Assembly: GCA_001556125.1 (NCBI GenBank)
Contig: LSIG01000205.1
Coordinates: 27,382-91,381 of the forward strand
Origin: Rhizobiales bacterium CCH10-E5
Lineage (GTDB): Bacteria > Pseudomonadota > Alphaproteobacteria > Rhizobiales > Beijerinckiaceae
Direction: 5' to 3'
Length of the DNA stretch: 64,000 nucleotides
The translations under genes were made by a program, and so were the position numbers. The notes beneath the pieces were generated by a model. The model was not told where the DNA came from, searched no databases, and worked only from the letters and a program-made list of their open reading frames with translations. This document shows, piece after piece, positions 18,610 to 27,727 of this stretch. Position 1 is the first letter of the stretch, and each line of letters begins with the position of its first letter.

Positions 18610-18754
18610 GTCATTCCGGGGCAGGCCGAAGGCCTGAGCCCGGAACCCATGAACACTGTCCATGACGAGACGGGCGGCGATCGCCCCGCCTTTTTGCTGA
18701 ACCATCAGCGGATCTGGGTTCCGGGATCTTCGCTGCGCGAAGCCCCGGAATGAC
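18610..18754. repeat. Interspersed palindromic repeat, family B, copy 2
   Basis: Begins gtcattccggggc and ends gccccggaatgac, with internal gcccggaacccatga and ggttccgggatcttcgct. It fills the gap between two convergent genes. It is the best match to the copy inside bchB. Confidence 0.8.
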
Positions 18755-18763
18755 GGTGGAGGT

Positions 18764-19273
18764 TCACCCCAGCATCGCCGTCTCGACGATGCGCCAGTCG
18801 GCTATGGGCACGTCCTGGCCCGACGTCACCACGCAGAGGCGGTCGAAGCGGATCGGGCGGCCGGTCAGCGCGGCGGAGATCTGCGCGGCGGCCTCCGCTT
18901 TCGGGCCGGCCGCGACCGGGCCGTAGAGCAGCGAGACATGCGGCAGGAAGGGCTCGCGCGCCTGCGGGTCGAGCCGCTGCTTGAGCGCCGCCAACGGGGC
19001 CGACACGGCAAAGCGCGCATAGAAGGAGCGGAAGAAAGTCTCGCTCGTCTCGATCCCCACCACCTCCCCGGAGAAAGCCGCGACCTCGTCGGCTGCGGCT
19101 GCGATCTCGGTCGCGAGCTGCGTCACCGGCCTGTCGGTATCGCCTGCGATGGTGAGGTGTGGCGTGAAGAGGGGCGTGCCGAAGCGGGCGGAGAGATCGG
19201 CGAGGACGCTCGCGAGCCGGGCGCCGTCTTCGGCCGCGGGCATGAGCCAGAGGGAGTGGATCGGGGCTGTCAT
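18764..19273 (-). CDS. 2H phosphoesterase (2'-5' RNA ligase / cyclic phosphodiesterase-like)
   Basis: 169 residues with the two HxT/S motifs of the 2H superfamily: PHLTIAG near residue 41 and PHVSLLYG near 121. The N-terminal HSLWLMPAAEDGARL and the FRSFYARF segment resemble the plant-type cyclic phosphodiesterase subgroup. Likely acts on 2',3'-cyclic phosphates or 2'-5' linkages; the natural substrate cannot be read. It is divergent from the ABC transporter operon. Confidence 0.82.
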   Translation of the reverse strand: MTAPIHSLWLMPAAEDGARLASVLADLSARFGTPLFTPHLTIAGDTDRPVTQLATEIAAAADEVAAFSGEVVGIETSETFFRSFYARFAVSAPLAALKQRLDPQAREPFLPHVSLLYGPVAAGPKAEAAAQISAALTGRPIRFDRLCVVTSGQDVPIADWRIVETAMLG

Positions 19274-19302
19274 CAGAGCTTCATAAACCTATTGCACACG
19301 GT

Positions 19303-19361
19303 CCGATACAGACGTTATGTTTGCTCCAAGCGTATCGGAAATGGAAGGTTCATTCCATTTC
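19303..19361. promoter_or_regulatory. Two nested operator-like palindromes upstream of the ABC operon
   Basis: GAAATGGAA-ggttca-TTCCATTTC (19338-19361) is a perfect 9-bp inverted repeat ending 35 bp before the ABC start. A second pair, CCGATAC (19303-19309) and GTATCGG (19332-19338), abuts it. The position between divergent genes suggests a repressor or activator site; the regulator is not in the window. Confidence 0.5.
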
Positions 19362-19396
19362 AGCCGAGCAAAATGCGCGTTTAGGGAGATGGCACC

Positions 19397-20509
19397 GTGC
19401 CAACCGACATGCCCAACGGGCCGCGCAGCGGCGCGTCGATCGCCGTGCGCGACCTGAAAGTCGCCTATGGCGGCACGCGGGTGCTGCATGGCGTCAGCCT
19501 GGATTTCGAGCCGGGCAGCTTCACTGCGCTGCTGGGCTCTTCTGGTTGCGGCAAGACCACTCTGCTGCGCGCCCTGTCGGGCTTCGTGCCGGTCGAGTCC
19601 GGGGCGATCCTGGTCGGCGGGCAGGACGTCGCGCCGCTGCCGCCCGAGAAGCGCGGCATGGCGATGGTGTTCCAGTCCTATGCGCTGTGGCCGCACATGA
19701 CCGTGCTGCAGAACATGGGCTACGGGCTGAAGCTGCGCGGCGTGCCCAAGGCGCAGATCGCGGTCAAGGTCGGCGCGCTGCTCTCGATGCTCGGCCTTTC
19801 CGGCTACGAGGACCGCAAGGTCACGGCGCTGTCGGGCGGGCAGCGCCAGCGCGTCGCGCTCGGCCGGGCGCTGGCCATCGACCCCGGTATCCTCCTGCTC
19901 GACGAGCCGCTCTCCAATCTCGACGCCAAAATCCGCATGGTGATGCGCCACGAGATCCGCGCCATTCAGCAGCGGCTCGGGCTCACCGCGGTCCATGTCA
20001 CGCATGACCGCGAGGAGGCCATGACCATGGCCGACCGGCTGGTGATCATGCAGGCGGGGCGCGTCGCCCAGGTCGGCACGCCGGAGGAGGTCTATGACCG
20101 TCCGGCCAGCGCCTTCGTCGCCAATTTCATGGGCGCGGAGAACGTGCTGCCGCTGCATGTCGCCCGCGCCGAGAGCGGTGCGTCGGTGACGGCCGGCACG
20201 GCGATGGCGCGGCTCGCGCCGGACGCGGCCCAGGCGCTGCCGGCCGGCGATGCGGTCGCCTATTTCCGCGACGACGTCGCCCGGCTCGACGCCAGCGACG
20301 CAGCGGCGGGCGGGGATCTGCTGGTTCCCGGCACCATCGCCGCGCGCGCCTATCCGGGCGGGGTCTACCGCTACCGGATCGAGGCCGCCGGCCGCCAGAT
20401 CACGGTCGACGACGCCGACCGCCACGAACTCGGAACCACGATCGGCCTGCGCATCCCGCTGCAGCGCCTGCACATCTTCCCGGCATCCGAGGCCGGGATC
20501 GCCGCCTGA
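19397..20509 (+). CDS. ABC transporter ATP-binding protein (CUT1/polyamine-type)
   Basis: 370 residues, GTG start with AGGGAGA upstream (an ATG four codons later is an alternative). Walker A is GSSGCGKTT (about 47-55), Q-loop FQSYALWPHMT, signature LSGGQRQRVALGRAL, Walker B ILLLDEPLSNLD, and switch His in VHVTHDREEAMTMADR. A TOBE-type domain occupies about 235-370. This long form is typical of PotA/UgpC/FbpC importers. It heads an operon with a solute-binding protein and two permeases; substrate undetermined. Confidence 0.92.
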   Translation: MPTDMPNGPRSGASIAVRDLKVAYGGTRVLHGVSLDFEPGSFTALLGSSGCGKTTLLRALSGFVPVESGAILVGGQDVAPLPPEKRGMAMVFQSYALWPHMTVLQNMGYGLKLRGVPKAQIAVKVGALLSMLGLSGYEDRKVTALSGGQRQRVALGRALAIDPGILLLDEPLSNLDAKIRMVMRHEIRAIQQRLGLTAVHVTHDREEAMTMADRLVIMQAGRVAQVGTPEEVYDRPASAFVANFMGAENVLPLHVARAESGASVTAGTAMARLAPDAAQALPAGDAVAYFRDDVARLDASDAAAGGDLLVPGTIAARAYPGGVYRYRIEAAGRQITVDDADRHELGTTIGLRIPLQRLHIFPASEAGIAA

Positions 20510-20531
20510 CGTCCCACAACAGGAGTCTTCC

Positions 20532-21662
20532 ATGCGCATCCTCACGATTGCCTGCTCGCTCGCGGCGCTGATGGCGGCATCCCCGCTTTCGGCCCAGACG
20601 CTCAACGTCGCCTCGGCCGGCGACCAGAACATGGTCGACTACGTCAAGGACTTCCTCGGCCCGATGTTCGAGAAGGCCAATCCCGGCGTGAAGGTCGTCT
20701 CGGTCGGGACGGGCGCGGGCGATTCCGGCTCGCAGAAGATCTATGAGAAGCTCGACGCCCAGAAGGGCTCGGCGACGACCGATTTCGACGTCGTCGTGAT
20801 CCACCAGAAGGCCGCCGGCCAGATGGTCAGGGAAGGGCTGCTCGACAAGTACACCGCCAATGTCGCGACGGCGAAGCTCGCTACCGGCGAGGCGGCCAAG
20901 AACGCGCTCGGCACCGACGTCTCGGGCTATGTCATCCCGATGTTCCAGTCGCAGACGGCGCTCGCCTACAATGCCGATCTGGTGAAGACGCCGCCCTCGA
21001 CCTTCGCCGAGCTGGCGGAGTGGGCGAAGAAGAACCCGAAGCAGTTCGGCTATAACGGCATCAAGGGCGGCATGTCCGGCGTCTCCTTCGTCGCCGGCTG
21101 GGTCTATGCCTTCGGCGGCGACGCCGAGAAGCTGATGAAGGGCCCCTATGACGCGGCCACCAAGACGACCTGGGACAAGGCCTTCGCCGATCTGAAGGAG
21201 TTCAACAAGAACGCCACGATCACCCCCGGCAATGCCGGCACCCTCGACATGCTCAACCGCGGCGAGATCGCGATCGGCCCGGTCTGGGTCGACATGTTCT
21301 ATTCCTGGCAGGCCGACGGCAAGCTGCCGCCGAACATGAAGCTCAAGCTGATCTCGCCCGGCATGCCCGGCCAGCCGATGTACTACGCCGTGCCCGCCAA
21401 GGCCGGCCAGAAGAAGCTGGCCGAGGCCTTCATCGCGCTCGCCACCTCGCCGCAGGTCCAGGCCGACGGCATCGTCAAGAAGTTCAACTGGTATCCGGGC
21501 ATCGACGCCAGCCATCTCGAAGGCAAGCTCGACAAGGCCGCCTGGGACAAGCTCTTCGTCGACGTCACCCCGGCCGATCTCGCCAAGAACGGCAAGGCCT
21601 TCCCGATCGCGCCCTACTTCAACGACATCCTCGAGGGCTACGAGAAGAAGGTCGCGAACTGA
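20532..21662 (+). CDS. ABC transporter periplasmic solute-binding protein
   Basis: 376 residues with a signal peptide ending PLSAQ (about residues 1-21). The mature part is a family 1-type binding fold: LNVASAGDQNMVDYVKDFLGPMFEK at the start, SQTALAYNADLV, FGGDAEKLMKG, and GEIAIGPVWVDMFYSW. This resembles binding proteins for polyamines, 2-aminoethylphosphonate or iron chelates, so the ligand is left open. An AGGAG site is 7 bp upstream of the ATG. A palindromic repeat separates it from the permeases. Confidence 0.88.
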   Translation: MRILTIACSLAALMAASPLSAQTLNVASAGDQNMVDYVKDFLGPMFEKANPGVKVVSVGTGAGDSGSQKIYEKLDAQKGSATTDFDVVVIHQKAAGQMVREGLLDKYTANVATAKLATGEAAKNALGTDVSGYVIPMFQSQTALAYNADLVKTPPSTFAELAEWAKKNPKQFGYNGIKGGMSGVSFVAGWVYAFGGDAEKLMKGPYDAATKTTWDKAFADLKEFNKNATITPGNAGTLDMLNRGEIAIGPVWVDMFYSWQADGKLPPNMKLKLISPGMPGQPMYYAVPAKAGQKKLAEAFIALATSPQVQADGIVKKFNWYPGIDASHLEGKLDKAAWDKLFVDVTPADLAKNGKAFPIAPYFNDILEGYEKKVAN

Positions 21663-21680
21663 GACGGCATCCCACGCCAC

Positions 21681-21771
21681 GTCATTCTCGGGCGAAGCGC
21701 AGCGCAGACCCGAGATTCTCGGCCTCCAGCCCGCTGGTCTGAGAGATGGTCGGGTCAAGCCCGACCATGAC
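21681..21771. repeat. Interspersed palindromic repeat, family A, copy 3 (inverted)
   Basis: Begins gtcattctcgggcgaagcgc and ends gtcaagcccgaccatgac, so it is the reverse of the copies at 5336 and 10211. It lies between the solute-binding protein and permease genes of one operon, where such hairpins often set relative mRNA levels. Confidence 0.8.
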
Positions 21772-21828
21772 GCCAGCCTCCGGCCCGGCTCGATGCCGGG
21801 CCGCCCCTCCTTCGAAAAGCGCAGTGGA

Positions 21829-22662
21829 ATGAGCCTCTCCCAACGCCATCTGGCGCTGCTGCTGATCACGCCCGGCCTCGTGCTTGTCGCGGCGCTGTTT
21901 CTGTATCCGCTCGGCTTCTCGCTGATCTCCGCCTTCAGCAAGGACGGCGCGTTCACGCTGGAGTGGTTCGCCAAGGCGTTCGAGCTCTATTCGACCGACA
22001 TGGTCTTCACGGTGGTGATCGTGCTCACCTCCTGCGCGCTGACGGCGCTGGCCGCCATCATCATCGCCGGCACGCTGACGCTGGGCGAGAACCGCTACAT
22101 CGTCGGCACGCTGAAGGCGCTCTATCGCTGGCCGCTCTTCATCCCCTTCATCGTCGCGGCGCAGTGCATGCGCACCTTCCTCGCCAAGAACGGGCTGATG
22201 AACAACAGCTTTGTCTCGCTGGGGCTGATCGAGCCGCTGCAGGCGGTGAGCTATCTCGACTGGCGCGGCATCATCGCCACCTTCGTCTGGAAGCAGACGC
22301 CCTTCGTGGCGCTGCTGCTGGCGGGGGCCCTCGCCTCGATCGACCGGGCAACGCTGGAGGCCGGCCGCAATCTCGGCGCCTCGCGGCTGCGGGTGCTGAT
22401 CGAACTGGCGCTGCCGCAGGTCATGCAGACGCTGCTGGTCGCGCTCGTGCTCTCCTTCGTGACGATGCTCTCGGTGCTGTCGGTGCCGCTGATGGTCTCG
22501 GGCTCGCAGCCGACCATGCTGACCGTCGACATGGCCTTCCGCATCAACGCCTATGGCGACTACGCCACGGCCAATGCGCTCGGCGTCATCACCTATCTGA
22601 TCAGCGCGGGGGCCGCGATCCTGTATCTGCGCCGCGGCCTGTCGCAGGAGGCGCCGCGATGA
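21829..22662 (+). CDS. ABC transporter permease 1
   Basis: 277 residues from the ATG at 21829 (MSLSQRHLALL); the upstream ATG at 21793 overlaps the repeat region. About six membrane segments, first LLLITPGLVLVAALFLYPLGF. The coupling loop EAA motif is IDRATLEAGRNLGASRLRVLIELALPQV. Binding-protein-dependent permease of the PotB type. Its stop overlaps the start of permease 2 (ATGA at 22659). Confidence 0.9.
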   Translation: MSLSQRHLALLLITPGLVLVAALFLYPLGFSLISAFSKDGAFTLEWFAKAFELYSTDMVFTVVIVLTSCALTALAAIIIAGTLTLGENRYIVGTLKALYRWPLFIPFIVAAQCMRTFLAKNGLMNNSFVSLGLIEPLQAVSYLDWRGIIATFVWKQTPFVALLLAGALASIDRATLEAGRNLGASRLRVLIELALPQVMQTLLVALVLSFVTMLSVLSVPLMVSGSQPTMLTVDMAFRINAYGDYATANALGVITYLISAGAAILYLRRGLSQEAPR

Positions 22663-23474
22663 CGAGACTGGCCTCCTCCGCCCGCACGGTCCTGGCCGCG
22701 AGCCTGCTCGCCGCCTTCGCCTTCGTCCTGATCGGCCCGATCCTGAACCTCGCGCTCTGGTCCGTCGCCGAGCGCTGGTACACGCCCTACAAGCTGCCCG
22801 TGACCTATGGCACGCGCTACTGGGAGCAGGTCTTCCGGCCGACCGGTGACGCCATGGCCTCGCTGGGCACCAGCGTCTGGATCGCGGTGCTGACGGTCGC
22901 GTTCGCGCTCGCGCTGTCGATTCCCGCCGGCTATGCGCTGGCGCGCTTGAGGCTGCCGATGCGGGCGCTGTTCATGCTGATGTTCCTGCTGCCGCAGGCG
23001 TTTCCGTCGGTGGCGATCTACATCAACGTCGCCCGGATCTTCTACCAGCTCGGCATCAACGGCACGGTCCTGGCGGTGGTGCTGGTCCATGCCGCGCATG
23101 GGCTCGTCTTCTCGGTCTGGATCGCGGCGGCGGCCTTTGCCGCGGTCGACAAGGATCTCGAACTGGCGGCGCGTAACATGGGCGCCTCGCCGCTGCGGGC
23201 TTTCTTCACCGTGACGCTGCCGCTGGCGGCGCCGGGCATCATCGCGAGCGGCATCTTCGTCTTCCTGGAATCGCTCGACGAGTTCACCGGCACGTTCTTC
23301 GTCGGCGTGCCGCAGGTCACGACGCTGCCGTTGCTGCTCTACAATGCGGCGATGGGCGGCAACTATCAGGTCGCCTCGATCACGGCGCTGATCCTGCTCG
23401 TGCCCTCGGTGCTGTTCATGCTGTTCATCGAGCGCTTCCTGCGGGCCGACGTGCTCGCCAAGGTCGGGACGTGA
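22659..23474 (+). CDS. ABC transporter permease 2
   Basis: 271 residues, six predicted membrane helices. The EAA loop is VDKDLELAARNMGASPLRAFFTVTLPLAAPG. LDEFTGTFFVGVPQVTTLPLLLY resembles PotC-type permeases. Coupled by a 4-bp overlap to permease 1, completing a four-component importer. Confidence 0.9.
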   Translation: MTRLASSARTVLAASLLAAFAFVLIGPILNLALWSVAERWYTPYKLPVTYGTRYWEQVFRPTGDAMASLGTSVWIAVLTVAFALALSIPAGYALARLRLPMRALFMLMFLLPQAFPSVAIYINVARIFYQLGINGTVLAVVLVHAAHGLVFSVWIAAAAFAAVDKDLELAARNMGASPLRAFFTVTLPLAAPGIIASGIFVFLESLDEFTGTFFVGVPQVTTLPLLLYNAAMGGNYQVASITALILLVPSVLFMLFIERFLRADVLAKVGT

Positions 23475-23569
23475 GGGGCGGGCTTTCGCGGATCGCAGCT
23501 ACAGGGTCTTAAGCTTCGCGCCCTATCGTCGGACTCGGCCCCTGCGGCCGGAAGGGCCAGCGGAGCGGC

Positions 23570-24892
23570 ATGTCGATCACGGCGGGCGAGGCGAGGAGCG
23601 GCGAGGGCGCGATCGATCCGCGCGCGGCGCAGGCCCGTGCGCGCGCGATCGCCGCCTTCCTCTCGGGCTTCGGGCTGTTCCTGCTGCTGCTGACGCTGCA
23701 GCCCTTCGCCGGGCCGCCGCAAACGCTCGAGGGCGAGTCGAGCGGCAACATCGTCAACCAGATCGGCTATGTCACGCTCGCGCTGATCTATGGCGGCGCG
23801 ATGGCGGCGTTCTGCGAGCGGGCGGCGCTGGCGCGGCTGGGGACGACCAGCCTGATTATCGTCTTCGCGGTGGCGGCGTTCTCGCTGCCGCAGGCGGTCG
23901 ATTCCGAGGCTTCCTTCCGGGCGCTGCTGCTGGCGAGCTTCGCCATGGTGCTGGTCGCCGGCGTGCTGCTGCTGCCCTGGAGCGAGCAGAGCTTCGCCAC
24001 CGCGGCGGCGCATGCGACGCTGGCGCTGCTCGCCCTGGTCTATGCGGCGCTGCTGCTGGCGCCTTCGCTGGCGATCCATGGTTCGGAAGGTGTCGAGGGC
24101 GTCCATGCCGGCCACTGGCGCGGGCATCTCACGCACAAGAACTACGCCGCCCCGGTGTTCTCGATGGTGGCGATGATCGGGATCTATGTCTGGCGCATGG
24201 GGCTGCGCTGGCGCGGTGCGGCGATCGTGCTGCTCAGCGTCGTCTTCGTGCTCAACAGCGGGTCGAAGACGACGATGGGGTTCCTGCCGATCGCGATCGG
24301 GCTCGTGCTGCTGGCGCGGCTGACGGGGCGGCCGCGGCTGATGCTGGTCATGCATGCCTGCATGGTGATTCTGGTCGGCGCGCTGACGGTGGGTACCGTA
24401 TTCTCGCCGGCGCTGCTCAAGCTCTCCGCGGCGATCAACGCCGACCCGACCTTCACCGGGCGCGACGAGATCTGGAAGTTCGCCGCCGCCAAGATCGCCG
24501 AGAAGCCCTGGCTCGGCTATGGCTATGTCAGTTTCTGGCAGACGCCGGTGGTGACCCGGCTGGAGGAGAATTTCGAGGCGAGCTGGGACATCCGCGGCAT
24601 CGGCTCCGGCCATAACAGCTATCTCGACGCGCTGCTGATGTTCGGCGTGCCCGGCGGTCTGGTGATGATCTATGTGCTGATGATCAAGCCGCTGCGGAAT
24701 TATCTCGCCGCGCAGGCCGATCCACAGCGCCGCCGCCTCGCCGATCTCGGGGCGATGATGGTGATGTTCCTGACCTATGTCGGGATGCTCGAATCCTTCT
24801 TCCTCAACCGGGCCGAGCCGATCTGGCTGCTGGCGGCCTTCTCCGTCCTGACACTGGAGCTCACCAGCCGGATGGGCGTGCGACAGGGCTGA
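23570..24892 (+). CDS. O-antigen ligase family membrane protein
   Basis: 440 residues with about ten hydrophobic segments. The Wzy_C hallmark is the periplasmic loop with GRDEIWKFAAAKIAEKPWLGYGYVSFW and GHNSYLDALLMFGVPGGL. Such proteins ligate polymer to lipid A core or act on exopolysaccharide. It converges on the acyltransferase remnant at 24915, so the two may form a polysaccharide pair. Confidence 0.85.
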   Translation: MSITAGEARSGEGAIDPRAAQARARAIAAFLSGFGLFLLLLTLQPFAGPPQTLEGESSGNIVNQIGYVTLALIYGGAMAAFCERAALARLGTTSLIIVFAVAAFSLPQAVDSEASFRALLLASFAMVLVAGVLLLPWSEQSFATAAAHATLALLALVYAALLLAPSLAIHGSEGVEGVHAGHWRGHLTHKNYAAPVFSMVAMIGIYVWRMGLRWRGAAIVLLSVVFVLNSGSKTTMGFLPIAIGLVLLARLTGRPRLMLVMHACMVILVGALTVGTVFSPALLKLSAAINADPTFTGRDEIWKFAAAKIAEKPWLGYGYVSFWQTPVVTRLEENFEASWDIRGIGSGHNSYLDALLMFGVPGGLVMIYVLMIKPLRNYLAAQADPQRRRLADLGAMMVMFLTYVGMLESFFLNRAEPIWLLAAFSVLTLELTSRMGVRQG

Positions 24893-24914
24893 GGCCGCAG
24901 TCGCTGCACCGGCT

Positions 24915-26030
24915 TCAGCGCGCGGCCGCGGGTGCGATGGTCTCGGCGGTCGGGCCGGCCGCCGGCACGACGATGCGTCGCTTCAGCCTCAGGAAGGGCT
25001 TCTCGACATAGAGCCACGACAGCAGCGCGAAGATGATCGTCAGGGGCAGCGAGGCGGCGAAGAGCAGCGCTCCGGAGCCGTGGAGGATGGCGAATTTGGC
25101 GATCAGCGCCTGCTGGATCGGGAAGCCGTAGAGATAGATGCCATAGGAAATGTCGAGGCGGTTGATCGACGCCGGCAACTGCAGCGGCAGCAGGCCGATA
25201 TAGATCACGCAATAGGTCAGGAACGGCGCCACGAGGAAGCCCAGTTCGCGATCGCCCGCCATCAGCAGCATCGCCGCAGCGAGAGCGCCAAGGAAGAGCA
25301 GCCAGTGCATCTTCAACGCGTCCCGCCACTGGTAGAAGACGCAGCCAGCGAGGAAATGGAGCACGGCCACCGCCTAATGGTAGTTGCCGGGCTGGGCCCC
25401 GAAGCCGAAGCGATAGGCGGCCGCCGTTCCGGCACAGGCGAGGCCGAGCAGCCCGAAGGGCAGCAGCAGCCGGTGGCGCAGCACGCCGACGCCGATCATT
25501 AGCGCCATTAGGATGTAGCAGTAGAATTCCGGCTTCAGGGTCCAGAGGTTCTGGTTGACCGTGTTGGGCAGGGGATTGGTTTCGAAGACGCCCGGCAGCT
25601 CGAAGCGGATGCGGCCGACGATGTTGCCGAAATACTCGATGAAACGGATGTCGCGGACATAGTCGATCAAGGGATAGGTGGTGAAGAGCGGCCCCAGAAC
25701 GATCGCCGAGAGCGTGACCTCGACCAGCAGGGCCGGCGCGATCCGCAGAATGCGCAGACCGAGGAAGGGCGTCACGGCCGCAACGCGGACGGCGCTGCCG
25801 GTGACGAGAAATCCGCTCAACGCAAAGAAGGCCGGAACCAGGCTGAGCAGGAGGATGCCTTTCAGCCCGGTCCAGTCCTGGCTGACGTCGGCGCCCGCAA
25901 TCCAGCCGGAATGGGCCGCGAGGATCAGGATCGAGAGGTAGAGGCGCAGCGCGTTGAAGCCCGGACCTTCGCCGCGATGGGCACGCAGGATGTCGCCTGC
26001 ACTCGGAGCCGGACGGCTGGAGCCGATCAT
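24915..26030 (-). pseudogene. Acyltransferase 3 family protein interrupted by an in-frame amber codon
   Basis: Two stretches of one acyltransferase lie in the same frame, separated only by TAG at 25374-25376. The first (26030-25374) has the FNALRLYLSILILAAHSGW start, PAFFALSGFLVTGS, RILRIAPALLVEV and NTVNQNLWTLKPEFYCY. The second continues directly with VLHFLAGCVFYQWRDALK, SYGIYLYGFPIQQ and LSWLYVEKPFLRLKRR. The joined length (371 codons) is normal for the family, so only one base change (for example CAG to TAG) separates it from an intact gene. Sequencing error, recent nonsense mutation or readthrough are all possible. Confidence 0.85.
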
Positions 26031-26268
26031 GTCAGGAAAAACTCCGCCGATCGGCGCGAGATGGTTAACGCCATCTTAACGTTGTGCACGTCGACCAGGT
26101 GAAAGCCCACCGCCGATCGGCTTTATGGTTAACGGAGGGCCTCCGCCCGCGGGCCGGTGACCCCGGTTCCGTGCTTGCGGCAGGGCCTCCATCGCCGCAC
26201 ACTCGCGCGGCATGAAACTTGTGTCCGGCGGAGGGACCGCGCGGTCGCGTCTGCGCCAGGAAGCCTTC

Positions 26269-27717
26269 ATGAGCTACGATCTCGTCATCGCCGGCGGCAC
26301 GGTCGCCACCGCCTCCGACACCTTCTCCTGCGACATCGGCGTGCGCGACGGGACGATCGTGGCGATGGGTCATGATCTCGGCCCGGCCAAGGAGACGATC
26401 GACGCCACCGGGCATCTCGTCCTGCCCGGCGGCATCGACAGCCATGTCCACATCGCCCAGCCGAGCGGCGAGGGCATCGTCATGGCCGACGACTTCGCCT
26501 CCGGCACGCTCTCGGCGGCGTTTGGCGGCAACACCACGGTGATGCCCTTCTGCATGCAGGAGAAGGGCACGTCGCTGCGCGAGACGGTGAAGGACTATCA
26601 CAAGCTGGCGGAGGGGCGCTGCTACACCGACGTCTCCTTCCACCTCGTCATCTCCGAGCCGAGCGAGCAGGTGCTGGGGCAGGATCTGCCGGCGCTGATC
26701 GAGGACGGCTACACCTCCTTCAAGGTCTTCATGACCTATGACGGGCTCGCCCTGAACGACCGCGAGATGCTGGAGGTGATGTCGGTGGCGCGCGAGACCG
26801 GCGCGCTCGTCATGGTCCATGCCGAGAACTACGACGCGATCCGTTTCCTGACCGACCGGCTGGAGCGGGGCGGCCATATCGCGCCGAAGTTCCACGGCAC
26901 CTCGCGGCCGATTCCCGTCGAGCGGGAGGCGACGCATCGCGCGATCTCGCTCGCCGAACTCGTCGATGTCCCCGTGATGATCGTCCATGTCTCGAACCGC
27001 GAGGCGATGGAGGAGATCGCACGAGCCCGGTCGCGGGGCCTCAAGGTCTATGGCGAGACCTGCCCGCAATATCTCGTGCTGACCGAGAAGGACATGGACG
27101 GCCTCAACATGGAGGGCGCGAAATATGTCTGCTCGCCGCCGCCCCGCGACACCGCCAGCCAGCAGGCCTGCTGGGAGGGGTTGTCGAACGGCATCTTCAA
27201 CGTCTTCTCCTCCGACCACTGCCCGTTCCGCTATGACGACCCGGCCGGCAAGCTGATCCCGAAGGGCAGGACCTCCTTCCGCTGGGTGCCCAATGGCATC
27301 CCGGGCGTCGAGACAAGGCTGCCGATCCTGTTCTCTGAAGGCGTCGGCAAGGGGCGGATCACGCTGAACCAGTTCGTCGCGCTGTCCTCGACGAACCACG
27401 CCAAGACCTATGGGCTGACGAAGAAGGGCTCGATCGCGATCGGCATGGATGCCGACATGGCGATCTGGGACCCGAAGCGCGAGGTCACGATCAGCCAGTC
27501 GCTGCTGCACCATGGCAGCGACTACACACCTTATGAGGGCATTGCGGTGACGGGCTGGCCGGTGACCACGATCCTGCGCGGACAGGTGCTGGTGCGCGAC
27601 GGCCAGCTCGTCGGCAAACCAGGGCAGGGCGGGCATGTTGCGCGCGAGCGCTCGGCTTTGGCCGCGCCCGCTGGCCAGTTGCCGACATCGTTCGCGCCGG
27701 CCGGGCGCTACCGGTGA
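26269..27717 (+). CDS. hydA: Dihydropyrimidinase / D-hydantoinase
   Basis: 482 residues from the ATG at 26269, with AGGAAG six bases upstream (an earlier ATG at 26212 is not needed). Metal-site motifs: GGIDSHVHIAQPSG, SFKVFMTYDG (carbamylated Lys), MVHAENYDAI, PVMIVHVSNREAM and FSSDHCPF. TCPQYLVLTEKDMD is typical of dihydropyrimidinases. It hydrolyses dihydrouracil/dihydrothymine or hydantoins. Unlike the dihydroorotase-like gene at 17249, its HxH pair is intact. No other pyrimidine-catabolic genes are nearby. Confidence 0.93.
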   Translation: MSYDLVIAGGTVATASDTFSCDIGVRDGTIVAMGHDLGPAKETIDATGHLVLPGGIDSHVHIAQPSGEGIVMADDFASGTLSAAFGGNTTVMPFCMQEKGTSLRETVKDYHKLAEGRCYTDVSFHLVISEPSEQVLGQDLPALIEDGYTSFKVFMTYDGLALNDREMLEVMSVARETGALVMVHAENYDAIRFLTDRLERGGHIAPKFHGTSRPIPVEREATHRAISLAELVDVPVMIVHVSNREAMEEIARARSRGLKVYGETCPQYLVLTEKDMDGLNMEGAKYVCSPPPRDTASQQACWEGLSNGIFNVFSSDHCPFRYDDPAGKLIPKGRTSFRWVPNGIPGVETRLPILFSEGVGKGRITLNQFVALSSTNHAKTYGLTKKGSIAIGMDADMAIWDPKREVTISQSLLHHGSDYTPYEGIAVTGWPVTTILRGQVLVRDGQLVGKPGQGGHVARERSALAAPAGQLPTSFAPAGRYR

Positions 27718-27727
27718 CGGAGCTGCC

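Noticed and set aside
24775..25329. Alternative 184-codon minus frame overlapping the acyltransferase 3' half
   Set aside because: It is out of frame with the conserved acyltransferase sequence and lacks motifs; the amber-split gene explains the region.
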